Assembly: GCA_934403665.1 (NCBI GenBank)
Contig: CAKRUL010000065.1
Span: 1-7,313 of the forward strand
DNA from: an uncultured Clostridia bacterium
GTDB taxonomy: Bacteria; Bacillota_A; Clostridia; UMGS1840; HGM11507
Direction of reading: 5' to 3'
Length of the DNA: 7,313 bases
Position 1 is the stretch's first letter. The number at the start of each line of letters is the position of its first letter. Under the pieces are notes generated by a model. The model ran no database searches. It was not told the DNA's origin and saw nothing but the letters and a program-made list of their open reading frames with translations. The translations under genes were made by a program, and so were the position numbers. Positions 1 to 6,590 of the stretch are shown here, one piece after another.

Positions 1-164
1 AAACTCGGTTGTTGTCCCTTGTTCTCGATATTCGCAAGGTATCGCGGGGATATATATAACTCGTCGCTTACCTTTTTCCGGCTCTCGCCGTATTCTTTTC
101 TCGCGGCTTTTATGGCTGCCCCGAAAGCCTTAAAATCGTACAATGGTACAGGTCTTTTTGCCAT
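1..164 (-). CDS. XRE-type helix-turn-helix regulator of an integrative conjugative element (3' part missing)
   Basis: The minus strand opens with ATG at 164-162, preceded by an AGGGTGA ribosome binding site and an in-frame TGA just upstream, so the start is well fixed. Fifty-four residues are visible before the window edge. They contain the run [20 protein letters not shown] followed by [16 protein letters not shown], the helix-turn-helix core of small XRE/Cro-CI regulators common in Tn916/Tn1549-type elements (compare ORF9 of Tn916, a repressor of the downstream orf7-orf8 genes). By inference it is a DNA-binding repressor of transfer or excision functions. It is divergent from the BlaI-type gene and shares the 165-386 control region with it. 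The C-terminal part lies outside the window. The family call is good; its exact targets are inferred. Confidence 0.85.
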   Translation of the reverse strand, partial: MAKRPVPLYDFKAFGAAIKAARKEYGESRKKVSDELYISPRYLANIENKGQQPS

Positions 165-314
165 TTTTATTCACCCTATTACATTCTACTGTTCACCTTT
201 CCTTTTGGATATGTCTATACAGTTCCTACTATTGGCTTAAATAATTCATTTAATACTAAAATATAATAACTTGAAATCATCACAAAGGATTTACATAAAA
301 CTTCGCCAGCAACA

Positions 315-343
315 TTGACTTTTTCACACGACTGTGGTAGTAT
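315..343 (+). promoter_or_regulatory. Sigma-A promoter of the blaI-type operon
   Basis: TTGACT (315-320) is separated by 17 bp from TAGTAT (338-343), giving 5/6 and 4/6 matches to the -35 and -10 consensus, with transcription expected to begin near 350. It lies 44 bp upstream of the repressor ATG. The left part of the dyad at 323-372 occupies the spacer and the -10 box, so a protein bound there would block RNA polymerase, as expected for autoregulation by a BlaI/MecI repressor. Confidence 0.65.
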
Positions 344-372
344 ATGTTTATACACTACTGTTGTCGTGTGAA
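323..372. promoter_or_regulatory. Nested dyad, probable paired BlaI-family operators
   Basis: TTCACACGAC (323-332) is perfectly inverted as GTCGTGTGAA (363-372). Inside, GTAGTATAT (337-345) mirrors ATACACTAC (350-358) with one mismatch in nine, so the whole 50 bp is symmetric about 347/348. Each half also holds a BlaI-like core of the form AC-N4-GT: CGACTGTGGTAG (329-340) and CTACTGTTGTCG (355-366), with centres 26 bp apart. BlaI/MecI operators are TACA/TGTA-type dyads found in pairs or singly over their own promoters, so the placement fits. The first core overlaps the promoter spacer; the second lies downstream of the predicted start of transcription. Confidence 0.7.
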
Positions 373-386
373 CGAGGTGATATGTT

Positions 387-746
387 ATGGATAATAAACT
401 TTTTGACTCTGAATTAAAAGTAATGTCAGTCCTATGGCGTGAGGGAGAATGTACGGCAAAGCATATTTCCGACGTTTTGAAAAAAGAAGTCGGCTGGAAT
501 ATGAACACAACCTACACCCTAATTAAAAGGTGCATTAACAAAGGCGCAATAGAGCGGTCAGAACCTAACTTTATGTGTCGCCCCTTAATCTCAAAAGAAG
601 CAGTACAAAAAAGGGAAACAAACGAACTGATTGATAAAATATTCGATGGGTCAGCCGATAAATTGTTTGCTGCTTTGTTGGGGAAAAAAACGTTATCTTC
701 CAAACAGATTGAAAAATTGAAACAAGTAGTTGACGAATTAGAGTGA
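387..746 (+). CDS. BlaI/MecI-family transcriptional repressor
   Basis: This 119-residue protein has the usual length and layout of BlaI/MecI (Penicillinase_R) repressors. It begins with a winged helix covering about residues 5-75: LFDSELKVMSVLWREGE, then the recognition-helix region GWNMNTTYTLIKRCINKGAIE. A charged C-terminal dimerisation segment follows (about 75-119). Such repressors bind as dimers to dyad operators and are inactivated by proteolysis after a partner BlaR1/MecR1 sensor fires. ATG 387 is supported by GAGGTGA at 374-380, six bases upstream. The next gene encodes an M56 protease and starts within about 10 bp, so the two form a classic repressor-sensor pair. No beta-lactamase or PBP2a gene is present, so the name blaI would mislead. 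The family is clear; targets beyond its own promoter are inferred. Confidence 0.92.
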   Translation: MDNKLFDSELKVMSVLWREGECTAKHISDVLKKEVGWNMNTTYTLIKRCINKGAIERSEPNFMCRPLISKEAVQKRETNELIDKIFDGSADKLFAALLGKKTLSSKQIEKLKQVVDELE

Positions 747-756
747 GGTGATTGTT

Positions 757-2181
757 ATGAACTTACTGCAAATGAGTTTCACCGGCTCTATATTTATAAT
801 GTTGATTTTCCTTTTGCGCCTTTTGGCTGTAAACAGGCTTCCTAAAAGCACTTTTTTGGTATTATGGGGGATAGCTATAATAAGGCTACTAATACCTTTC
901 TCTATTCCCTCGGCATTTAGCGTGTATTCTCTGTTCAATAGAAATGCTGCTCTCCAAGGGGCGCTTAACGATAGTCCTATTGTACGTCTGTTACCGCTTT
1001 CAAATAGTACTCCCTCAACGGTTGGAAGTATGGCTACGCCGCAAAGCATGGGGGCAATATCCTTTGAACATATAATATATTTTCTCGGTGTTGCTCTCTG
1101 TTTGCTGATATTTGCAACAGCGTATTATTGCTGTATGAAAAAGTTGCGTCATTCGCGCCCGATCAGAAACAGTTATATTTCAGAGTGGGTTAAAACTCAT
1201 AAGATAAAAAGGAAAATCCGTTTTGAACAATGCGACAATATTTCTTCTCCCCTAACATACGGTATTTTTTCGCCTATAATCCTATTGCCTAAAAACACCG
1301 ATTTTGATAACCGCCAAGAATTGAATTACATACTGCTGCATGAATACTTGCACATTCGGCGTTTTGACTGTTTGATTAAAATAGTGGCTGTTGTTACCGT
1401 TTGTATTCATTGGTTTAATCCATTGGTATGGCTTATGTATTTCTTCTTAAATCGAGATATGGAACTCTCATGCGACGAATTTGTTGTTAGAAAAAATGGG
1501 AAAACTGCAAGAGCCAGCTACGCACGTTTACTAATCGCTATGGAAGAAAGACGTAGCGTACCTTTGGCTATGTTTAGTGAGTTCTCAATCAATGTATCAG
1601 AAGAAAGAATTACTGCTATTATGAAAACAAAACCATTTACCGTAGTAAGCATGGTTACTGCTTCCGTTTTAATCCTTACGTTATGTGCAGGCTTTATGAC
1701 TTCTGCTTATGGAGTAAAGATTGATGTAGGACAGCCACAAACAGCCAACGTATCTGTCCCAAATGTTGATGTTCCGTCTATAAACGAGAAAGCAGTAGCC
1801 ACAGCCACCGAATGGACATGGCCCACAACCAGCAATGAAATATCAACAGTATTTGGTTATCAATCATCTTCTGGAAAAACGAGCGATCATATCAATATCA
1901 AAGGAGAGAAAGGCGATGAAATATTTGCTGCTGTTGACGGGCAAGTAATTGAAAGCGGAGTGGATAGGGAGTATGGAAATTACGTTGTCATAGAAAGCGA
2001 TAATAATATAAAAATTATTTACGGACACTTAGAAGATGTTTCAATAACTGTAAATGATCCTGTTAAAGCAGGAGAAAGGATAGGGACAATCGGACGATCT
2101 GGAACGGCAACGGGGTATTGCTTATCGTTTGCAGTATTCGCAAACAACGTAGCTGTTGACCCTATGAGTTATTATGAATAG
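757..2181 (+). CDS. M56 (BlaR1-like) membrane metalloprotease with C-terminal degenerate M23/LytM domain
   Basis: A 474-residue sensor-protease. Membrane segments lie near residues 2-25, 32-53, 105-125, 206-229 and 296-316. The cytoplasm-facing M56 domain has the zinc motif HEYLH (195-199) and ELSCDE (236-241), so this part looks catalytically intact and should act on the upstream repressor. Where BlaR1 carries a penicillin-binding domain, this protein has an outer LytM/M23-like fold (about 363-472), with YGNYVVIES, YGHLED and AGERIGTIGRSGTATG in family order. The expected metal ligands are altered: the HxGxD motif reads HINIK (378-382, Asp to Lys) and HLHF reads CLSF (455-458). His424 of YGHL remains. 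The outer domain is therefore probably a binding sensor, not an amidase or endopeptidase. ATG 757 is chosen over GTG 748 because GAGGTGA (745-751) sits five bases upstream of it. It overlaps the next gene by eight bases. Confidence 0.9.
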   Translation: MNLLQMSFTGSIFIMLIFLLRLLAVNRLPKSTFLVLWGIAIIRLLIPFSIPSAFSVYSLFNRNAALQGALNDSPIVRLLPLSNSTPSTVGSMATPQSMGAISFEHIIYFLGVALCLLIFATAYYCCMKKLRHSRPIRNSYISEWVKTHKIKRKIRFEQCDNISSPLTYGIFSPIILLPKNTDFDNRQELNYILLHEYLHIRRFDCLIKIVAVVTVCIHWFNPLVWLMYFFLNRDMELSCDEFVVRKNGKTARASYARLLIAMEERRSVPLAMFSEFSINVSEERITAIMKTKPFTVVSMVTASVLILTLCAGFMTSAYGVKIDVGQPQTANVSVPNVDVPSINEKAVATATEWTWPTTSNEISTVFGYQSSSGKTSDHINIKGEKGDEIFAAVDGQVIESGVDREYGNYVVIESDNNIKIIYGHLEDVSITVNDPVKAGERIGTIGRSGTATGYCLSFAVFANNVAVDPMSYYE

Positions 2182-2356
2182 CCTTGACCGTAGCAAGTGG
2201 ATTATATGTCCGGTGTGTGGGAACAAAACCCGCGATAAAATACGAGCAGATACAGTTATGGAACATTACCCCTTATTTTGTCCGAAGTGCAAGCATGAAA
2301 CTCTAATAAATGTCAAAAAAATGAATATCACGATTATGAAAGAGCCAGACGCATAG
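2174..2356 (+). CDS. Cysteine-rich KTR-domain protein of conjugative elements
   Basis: This 60-residue protein has two CPxC knuckles, CPVC (12-15) and CPKC (36-39), consistent with one zinc site, plus the NKTR segment (17-20) that names the family. Small KTR proteins are regular passengers of Tn916/Tn1549-type elements, often next to cargo such as tet(M); their molecular role is not known to me. The start overlaps the M56 gene by eight bases with no strong ribosome binding site, which suggests translational coupling. The protein ends KEPDA at a TAG. After that TAG the same frame reads TQSR and then TAA. From memory, relatives end KEPDAKTQSR, so the TAG looks like a Lys-codon (AAG) to amber change that removes five residues. 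The old TAA lies inside the terminator stem that follows. Confidence 0.88.
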   Translation: MNSLDRSKWIICPVCGNKTRDKIRADTVMEHYPLFCPKCKHETLINVKKMNITIMKEPDA

Positions 2357-2413
2357 ACGCAGAGCCGATAACCCACAAATCCTTTTTGGTGTGGATTATC
2401 GGCTCTTTTCTTT
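2340..2413. repeat. Direct repeat copy A: KTR gene tail plus terminator
   Basis: This is copy A of a direct repeat whose partner is at 6591-6663. The first 35 bases (2340-2374 and 6591-6625) are identical. The remaining approximately 38 bases are similar but differ by substitutions and one single-base indel. Copy A holds the last codons of the KTR gene and the full terminator hairpin. Together the two copies bracket the lipoprotein-transporter operon. Confidence 0.9.
2361..2413 (+). terminator. Intrinsic terminator after the KTR gene
   Basis: AGAGCCGATAA (2361-2371) pairs perfectly with TTATCGGCTCT (2396-2406). After one C/A mismatch, CCACA (2373-2377) pairs with TGTGG (2390-2394), closing a 12-base loop. 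The tail TTTTCTTT follows. It should end most transcripts from the repressor promoter. No convincing promoter is visible between here and the lipoprotein gene at 2445; TAATAT (2413-2418) has no good -35 partner. The transporter operon may therefore depend partly on read-through. Confidence 0.85.
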
Positions 2414-2444
2414 AATATGAAATAACGATTGGAGAAGCACAGAT

Positions 2445-3575
2445 ATGAAACTTAAAAAAACAATTCTTTTGACAGTTGCTATGTTGCAAGCAGCAATTTT
2501 CCTAACCGCTTGTGTCGCAACGCCCCCCTCTACCGCAGAAGATAAAATAGTGGTTACAGATGATACTGATACCATTTCTGAAGCCAAAGAAAATAACGTG
2601 CAGACGGAAAATAATGATGTTGTCGATGATACCTTGCATATCTCCGACGTTCTTTCCCGTTCAAAAGAACTTTTTTTTAATGAAGTCCTTACCGGGCTTG
2701 ACGGGGAGATCAATCTAAACAATGCAACTGTTGATATTGGGGATATTGAAAATATCGGATTATATGAATACGAGATTTTACCAATTACAGATGATTTCAG
2801 AAAATCGCTGTTCACATCGGTTTTAGGGGATAAAGCCGCAGACGCAGAGTATGACGCAAGAAATGACGTATGGGAACTTCAACTGTCAAACAAAGTAGGA
2901 GATTATTATTTGTATGAAACGGGCTATTCTCTTGCTGGTGAAAGTGTGGCGGAACAGATTACATTTTCGTTGGAATACCGCTATGTTGATTTATACCCAT
3001 TTGATGATAATATCTTATCCTCAATCGAACAATCTCCTATGACAATTTCTGCTGATGAAGCGATTTCTATGTGTAATAAAATTATGAGCGAAATTGCAAA
3101 CGGAACGCAATATCAAGTTGATTATATTTTTGCCTATGGGACAAATGGGCGACACCCTTATTACAAGATTGTTTATAAACAAGAGATTGACAATACAACC
3201 ATTACTGCATTTAACGATATATATTTTTTGGTGGACGATAACGGAGTACAGAAGGTTTTTGGCTGTCTTTATGAAGTCGGAAATACAATCCTTGCAGACC
3301 CTATTATTTCTGTTGACAAAGCAGTTGAGTTCTTAAAGGATAGTATTTTTCAAATCTCTTTTCAAGAGTTTGACAATGGCACTCTAACTGTAAATGAGAT
3401 TACATTGGAATACATCGTTGTCAATGCTGATGATGGGAAAGCGTATATAAGACCAGCGTGGCGTTTTGTTGTGGGAGAAAACGAACAACAGCAAAATCGG
3501 TATCGAGATCGCATTATAGCTATCGACGCAGTAACAGGGGATTTAATTCAAGGTAGACGGGGGAATAACTTTTGA
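2445..3575 (+). CDS. Secreted lipoprotein of unknown family, first gene of the transporter operon
   Basis: This 376-residue protein starts with a lipoprotein signal: basic MKLKK, a hydrophobic stretch (7-19), then the lipobox LTAC with lipidated Cys23. An acidic, Thr/Asp-rich linker follows (about 28-70). The rest is a beta-rich outer portion. Its C-terminal third includes DPIISVDKAVEFLKDSIFQI and the ending AYIRPAWRFVV...RIIAIDAVTGDLI (about 332-368), which recalls PepSY/YycI-type modules of Firmicutes membrane-attached sensors. I do not recognise a named family. ATG 2445 has GGAG at 2431-2434. It overlaps the next gene by four bases and is presumably a membrane-anchored partner of the transporter, either catching substrate or shielding a target as LanI-type immunity lipoproteins do; that role is inference. 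Confidence 0.8.
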   Translation: MKLKKTILLTVAMLQAAIFLTACVATPPSTAEDKIVVTDDTDTISEAKENNVQTENNDVVDDTLHISDVLSRSKELFFNEVLTGLDGEINLNNATVDIGDIENIGLYEYEILPITDDFRKSLFTSVLGDKAADAEYDARNDVWELQLSNKVGDYYLYETGYSLAGESVAEQITFSLEYRYVDLYPFDDNILSSIEQSPMTISADEAISMCNKIMSEIANGTQYQVDYIFAYGTNGRHPYYKIVYKQEIDNTTITAFNDIYFLVDDNGVQKVFGCLYEVGNTILADPIISVDKAVEFLKDSIFQISFQEFDNGTLTVNEITLEYIVVNADDGKAYIRPAWRFVVGENEQQQNRYRDRIIAIDAVTGDLIQGRRGNNF

Positions 3576-4384
3576 AAACTTCATTGTCCATACGATTACG
3601 AGCAGCGATATTTTCTCCTGCTATGCTGATAAGCGTTCTGTTGGGGTTAATCCTGCTTCTCAAGTTCCACATTACTAATTATATTTGGTATTACATAAAA
3701 TACGGTGCAATCAATTTTTCTGATATGGGAACAACATTTCTGAATGGAATATTTGTAACTGACGCAACAAGCGGTTTCGGGCTGTTTGCACCCATTTTAG
3801 CAGTACTTCCCGCTACCACCTTATTTTGTGATGATTACAACAGCGGATATATCAAACCTATTTTAAGCCGTATTGAGAAGAAACGTTATATCAAAGAAAC
3901 GATTTTTTGCTCTACGATTGCGGGCGGCTTGGCAGTTTTTGTTCCAACCTTTTTGACGGATTTTCTTATGGTGATATGCTTTGAGCCTAACACATTGGAA
4001 AACAATTTGGGGTATCAAACATTTTTAGATGAGGGTATTTTTGCAAATATTCAATTTATATGGGGCGGCTTACTTGTTGTGTTCCTGCTACTTCTGCTTT
4101 CATTTTTATTTGGGGCGGTATGGTCAAATATCGGGTTATGTATTTCTGCTTTTATCCCCAATAAATATGTTGCATTGGCAACCCCATTTGCCCTATATTT
4201 TTCCCTACATCTTATTTTATATAAAACGGGCAGTCTATTACTTTTCAGCCCCGTAAATATGCTAACGGCATTTGCAGATTTTCTCCCCTGTTTACCATAC
4301 CCCTTTATTTATCAAGGGATATTATTAACCGCCGCGATCTGCATATTTTGCTGGGGCGTAAAAAGGAGGCTAAAAGATGTTTAG
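3572..4384 (+). CDS. ABC-2-type membrane permease, subunit 1
   Basis: A hydrophobic 270-residue protein with about six membrane segments (near 14-31, 69-86, 110-137, 163-184, 185-217, 246-262). The cytoplasmic loop DDYNSGYIKPILSRIEKKRYI (87-107) resembles the stretch of ABC-2 permeases that contacts the ATPase ('E..G....LSR..R..Y..'). The start is a TTG (3572-3574) overlapping the lipoprotein stop as TTGA, with GGGGGA (3559-3564) seven bases upstream; no closer ATG fits. The last eight bases overlap the next permease. Its role is to form part of an export or expulsion channel with the two permeases and ATPase that follow. Substrate is unknown; an antimicrobial peptide is the best guess from the ATPase type. 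Confidence 0.82.
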   Translation: MKTSLSIRLRAAIFSPAMLISVLLGLILLLKFHITNYIWYYIKYGAINFSDMGTTFLNGIFVTDATSGFGLFAPILAVLPATTLFCDDYNSGYIKPILSRIEKKRYIKETIFCSTIAGGLAVFVPTFLTDFLMVICFEPNTLENNLGYQTFLDEGIFANIQFIWGGLLVVFLLLLLSFLFGAVWSNIGLCISAFIPNKYVALATPFALYFSLHLILYKTGSLLLFSPVNMLTAFADFLPCLPYPFIYQGILLTAAICIFCWGVKRRLKDV

Positions 4385-5237
4385 GGTTTGCAGTCATCAG
4401 TTGAAAATCTCGCTATGTTCCCCGCGAATATATATCGCTGTTTTTGCTGGAATTGTCATACAGATTGTAAGTTTAATATCTTTTTTGGACTTTTCCAAAA
4501 CGATAGGAAAACCGCTTTGCGTTTTTGAAAGCATTACTTATTCTAATTGCGATCTGTACGCGCCCGTAGCGTTATTTCTTGCAGTTTTGGTGTTGGTATC
4601 AGATATACCGTTTACCTCACAAAGCGAAACATACACGTTGTTGAGAATATCAAGAAAGAAATGGATTGCAGGAAAGGTCTTATACTTGGTAAGCATTTGC
4701 GCAATTTATTATTTGATTGTTTATGCGGCGGGAGCATTATTTATAGCGGAAAACGCGTATGGGGGCAATCTTTGGAGTGAACCGTTATATATCATTGCAA
4801 ACGATACAACGTCTGCTCTCTCCCTATCGAGCAATGTTTATTTTCCCTATGCGTATATCCTTAATAATCTAACCCCTTACTTTGCTGCATTTCTTATATA
4901 TTTACTAAGCATTTCCTATGCAACGCTTATGAGTTTGCTGGTGTTTTGGCTTAATTTGAAAATATCACGAGTATTAAGCTATGCTGCCGTTATGCTGGTA
5001 CATATCGTTAGCTATACACTAACGGCATTATCTGTAACACCAGACCGGATCAATCTTTCGCTTTTTAGCAATAGCCTACTCATGTTTCATAATATCGGGG
5101 CTGGGTCAGATGAACGATATAACTCTATACCACAAACAGTCATTATTTATGGGGTAATTATCGGGCTACTTGTACTAATGATTTTACACGCAATAAAGCG
5201 ATATGATTTCAAAATTACAGTCGGGGGTAAGCAATGA
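4377..5237 (+). CDS. ABC-2-type membrane permease, subunit 2
   Basis: A 286-residue membrane protein with about six hydrophobic segments (near 18-38, 60-78, 101-124, 168-192, 197-219, 253-272). The cytoplasmic stretch SQSETYTLLRISRKKWIAGK (81-100) has the same layout as the ATPase-contact loop of subunit 1, indicating a distant paralogue. A large extracellular loop follows the third segment (about 125-167). ATG 4377 has an AAAAGGAGG ribosome binding site inside the end of subunit 1, and the two genes overlap by eight bases. Its end overlaps the next gene as ATGA. Tight coupling suggests fixed stoichiometry within one complex. Confidence 0.8.
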   Translation: MFRVCSHQLKISLCSPRIYIAVFAGIVIQIVSLISFLDFSKTIGKPLCVFESITYSNCDLYAPVALFLAVLVLVSDIPFTSQSETYTLLRISRKKWIAGKVLYLVSICAIYYLIVYAAGALFIAENAYGGNLWSEPLYIIANDTTSALSLSSNVYFPYAYILNNLTPYFAAFLIYLLSISYATLMSLLVFWLNLKISRVLSYAAVMLVHIVSYTLTALSVTPDRINLSLFSNSLLMFHNIGAGSDERYNSIPQTVIIYGVIIGLLVLMILHAIKRYDFKITVGGKQ

Positions 5238-5941
5238 ACAGAAAAATCATCGAGAGAACTCTTACTCCTGCAATATGTACTTTTTATCTTCTTATGTGTT
5301 GCTTATTAGCGGCGACTGCCGAGGGGAAAACGGTTATTGATATTTGGGGTGGCTTTGTTCCATCCGGCGGTTTGTTGTCAAATGTTATGGGAATTGTGCG
5401 TTGGAATGTTTGTGTCATGCCGCCTGTTATAATATGCAATCTGTTTATGATTGCGGAAACAGGCATATTAAGTACTTTTACAGTAATAAGAGAAACAAGC
5501 CTTGAAAAATGGTTCTTCAAGCGATATATCGCAATGGTTATTTCATCGTTTACCTATATAGCATTGGCAATAATATTAACCACGCTTTTAGAATTTAACA
5601 AAAGTTTGCAGCTTCATCAATTTTTCAGCTTTGCATTGCTCTTTTCAGCACATATTTTCCTGCTAATTTCCGCTTCTGTTGCAACGCTTCTTATTTTTAG
5701 ATCAGCAAAAGCGGCGTTGATACTGTATCTAATCATAGAGGGAATTATGGTGATTATAGGTACTACTTTTCCTGTAACAAGCAAATACCTCATTCCCTAT
5801 TGGGGAATGGCAATCGAAGATCAAACCATGGCTGTTGCTTGGAAAACGGTTCTCTCGCTTTTGATAACTGCTTTAAGCGTATTGATTACAATAGTTTTTT
5901 TGAAAAAACACAATCCAGCGGAAACCCCGAAGAATACATAG
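5234..5941 (+). CDS. ABC-2-type membrane permease, subunit 3
   Basis: A 235-residue protein with about six membrane segments (near 13-29, 60-77, 98-118, 130-152, 159-178, 205-223) and a short basic tail. A loop TVIRETSLEKWFFKRYIAM (83-101) again matches the position and character of the ATPase-contact loops of subunits 1 and 2. The start ATG shares ATGA with the previous stop, and CGGGGGT at 5221-5227 acts as the ribosome binding site. LanFEG and BcrAB systems usually have one or two permeases, so three different ones in a row is unusual; a heteromer or alternative partners is possible. Its TAG stop is fused to the ribosome binding site of the ATPase gene. Confidence 0.78.
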   Translation: MNRKIIERTLTPAICTFYLLMCCLLAATAEGKTVIDIWGGFVPSGGLLSNVMGIVRWNVCVMPPVIICNLFMIAETGILSTFTVIRETSLEKWFFKRYIAMVISSFTYIALAIILTTLLEFNKSLQLHQFFSFALLFSAHIFLLISASVATLLIFRSAKAALILYLIIEGIMVIIGTTFPVTSKYLIPYWGMAIEDQTMAVAWKTVLSLLITALSVLITIVFLKKHNPAETPKNT

Positions 5942-5952
5942 GAGGTGTGATG

Positions 5953-6588
5953 ATGGAAAACATTATTTGCGTAGAGAATGTGAATAAATCATATAAGGGA
6001 AATCAAGTTCTTCAAAATATAAATATATCATTTGAAACGGGGAAAATACATGGCATTATCGGAAGAAACGGTTCGGGTAAGACTGTATTGATAAAGACAA
6101 TATGCGGTTTTGTTCACCCGGATACCGGGCTGGTGCTGGTTGACGGGAAGATTATAGGGAAAGATATTGATTTTCCTAAAAACATTGGGGCGATTATCGA
6201 AGCACCGGGCTTTCTCCCTAATGCAAGCGCGTATAAAAATCTTGAATACTTAGCGTCATTACGCAGAGTGATCGGAAAAGAGGAAATCCGAAAAGCAATC
6301 GAAATTGTAGGGCTGAACCCCGATGATAAAAAACACGTTGGGAAATACTCTCTTGGTATGAAACAGCGGTTGGGATTAGCACAAGCTATTATGGAAAACC
6401 CGGATATTTTGATTTTAGACGAACCTATGAATGGGCTTGATAAAGAAGGAGTTTCCGAGATAAGGGAATTGCTTTTAGATTTCAAAAGCAAAGGTAAAAC
6501 CATTATCATTGTTTCTCACAATTCGGAAGATATAGATATGTTATGTGATACTGTTCACGAAATGGATAAAGGTAAATTAGTTGAATAG
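5953..6588 (+). CDS. ABC transporter ATPase, BcrA/LanF-like (peptide antibiotic export or immunity)
   Basis: A 211-residue nucleotide-binding protein with Walker A GRNGSGKT (37-44), signature SLGMKQ (133-138), Walker B ILILDEP (152-158), D-loop NGLD (160-163) and switch His189 in VSHN. The signature and the run NIGAIIEAPGFLPN (78-90) are typical of bacitracin BcrA and lantibiotic LanF transporters. In that run Glu83 stands where most ABC proteins have the Q-loop Gln, the E-loop described for LanF-type proteins. At 211 residues it lacks the C-terminal extension seen in BcrA. ATG 5953 is preferred over the adjacent ATG 5950 because AGGAGG (5940-5945) is seven bases away; either is possible. The frame is open further upstream but only over the end of subunit 3. 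It powers the three permeases encoded just before it. Confidence 0.92.
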   Translation: MENIICVENVNKSYKGNQVLQNINISFETGKIHGIIGRNGSGKTVLIKTICGFVHPDTGLVLVDGKIIGKDIDFPKNIGAIIEAPGFLPNASAYKNLEYLASLRRVIGKEEIRKAIEIVGLNPDDKKHVGKYSLGMKQRLGLAQAIMENPDILILDEPMNGLDKEGVSEIRELLLDFKSKGKTIIIVSHNSEDIDMLCDTVHEMDKGKLVE

Positions 6589-6590
6589 TT

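Noticed and set aside
748..756. GTG start for the M56 gene three codons upstream
   Set aside because: The GTG lies inside the GAGGTGA ribosome binding site that serves ATG 757 at ideal spacing.
2396..2815. Minus-strand open frame of 139 residues within the lipoprotein gene
   Set aside because: Serine-rich translation typical of the antisense of a coding region, no ribosome binding site, and it crosses a terminator.
5800..5952. N-terminal extension of the ATPase frame
   Set aside because: It overlaps the end of permease 3, has no ribosome binding site and no family similarity; AGGAGG at 5940 fixes the start at 5950 or 5953.
6114..6509. Minus-strand open frame within the ATPase gene
   Set aside because: Antisense shadow of conserved Walker and signature motifs on the plus strand.
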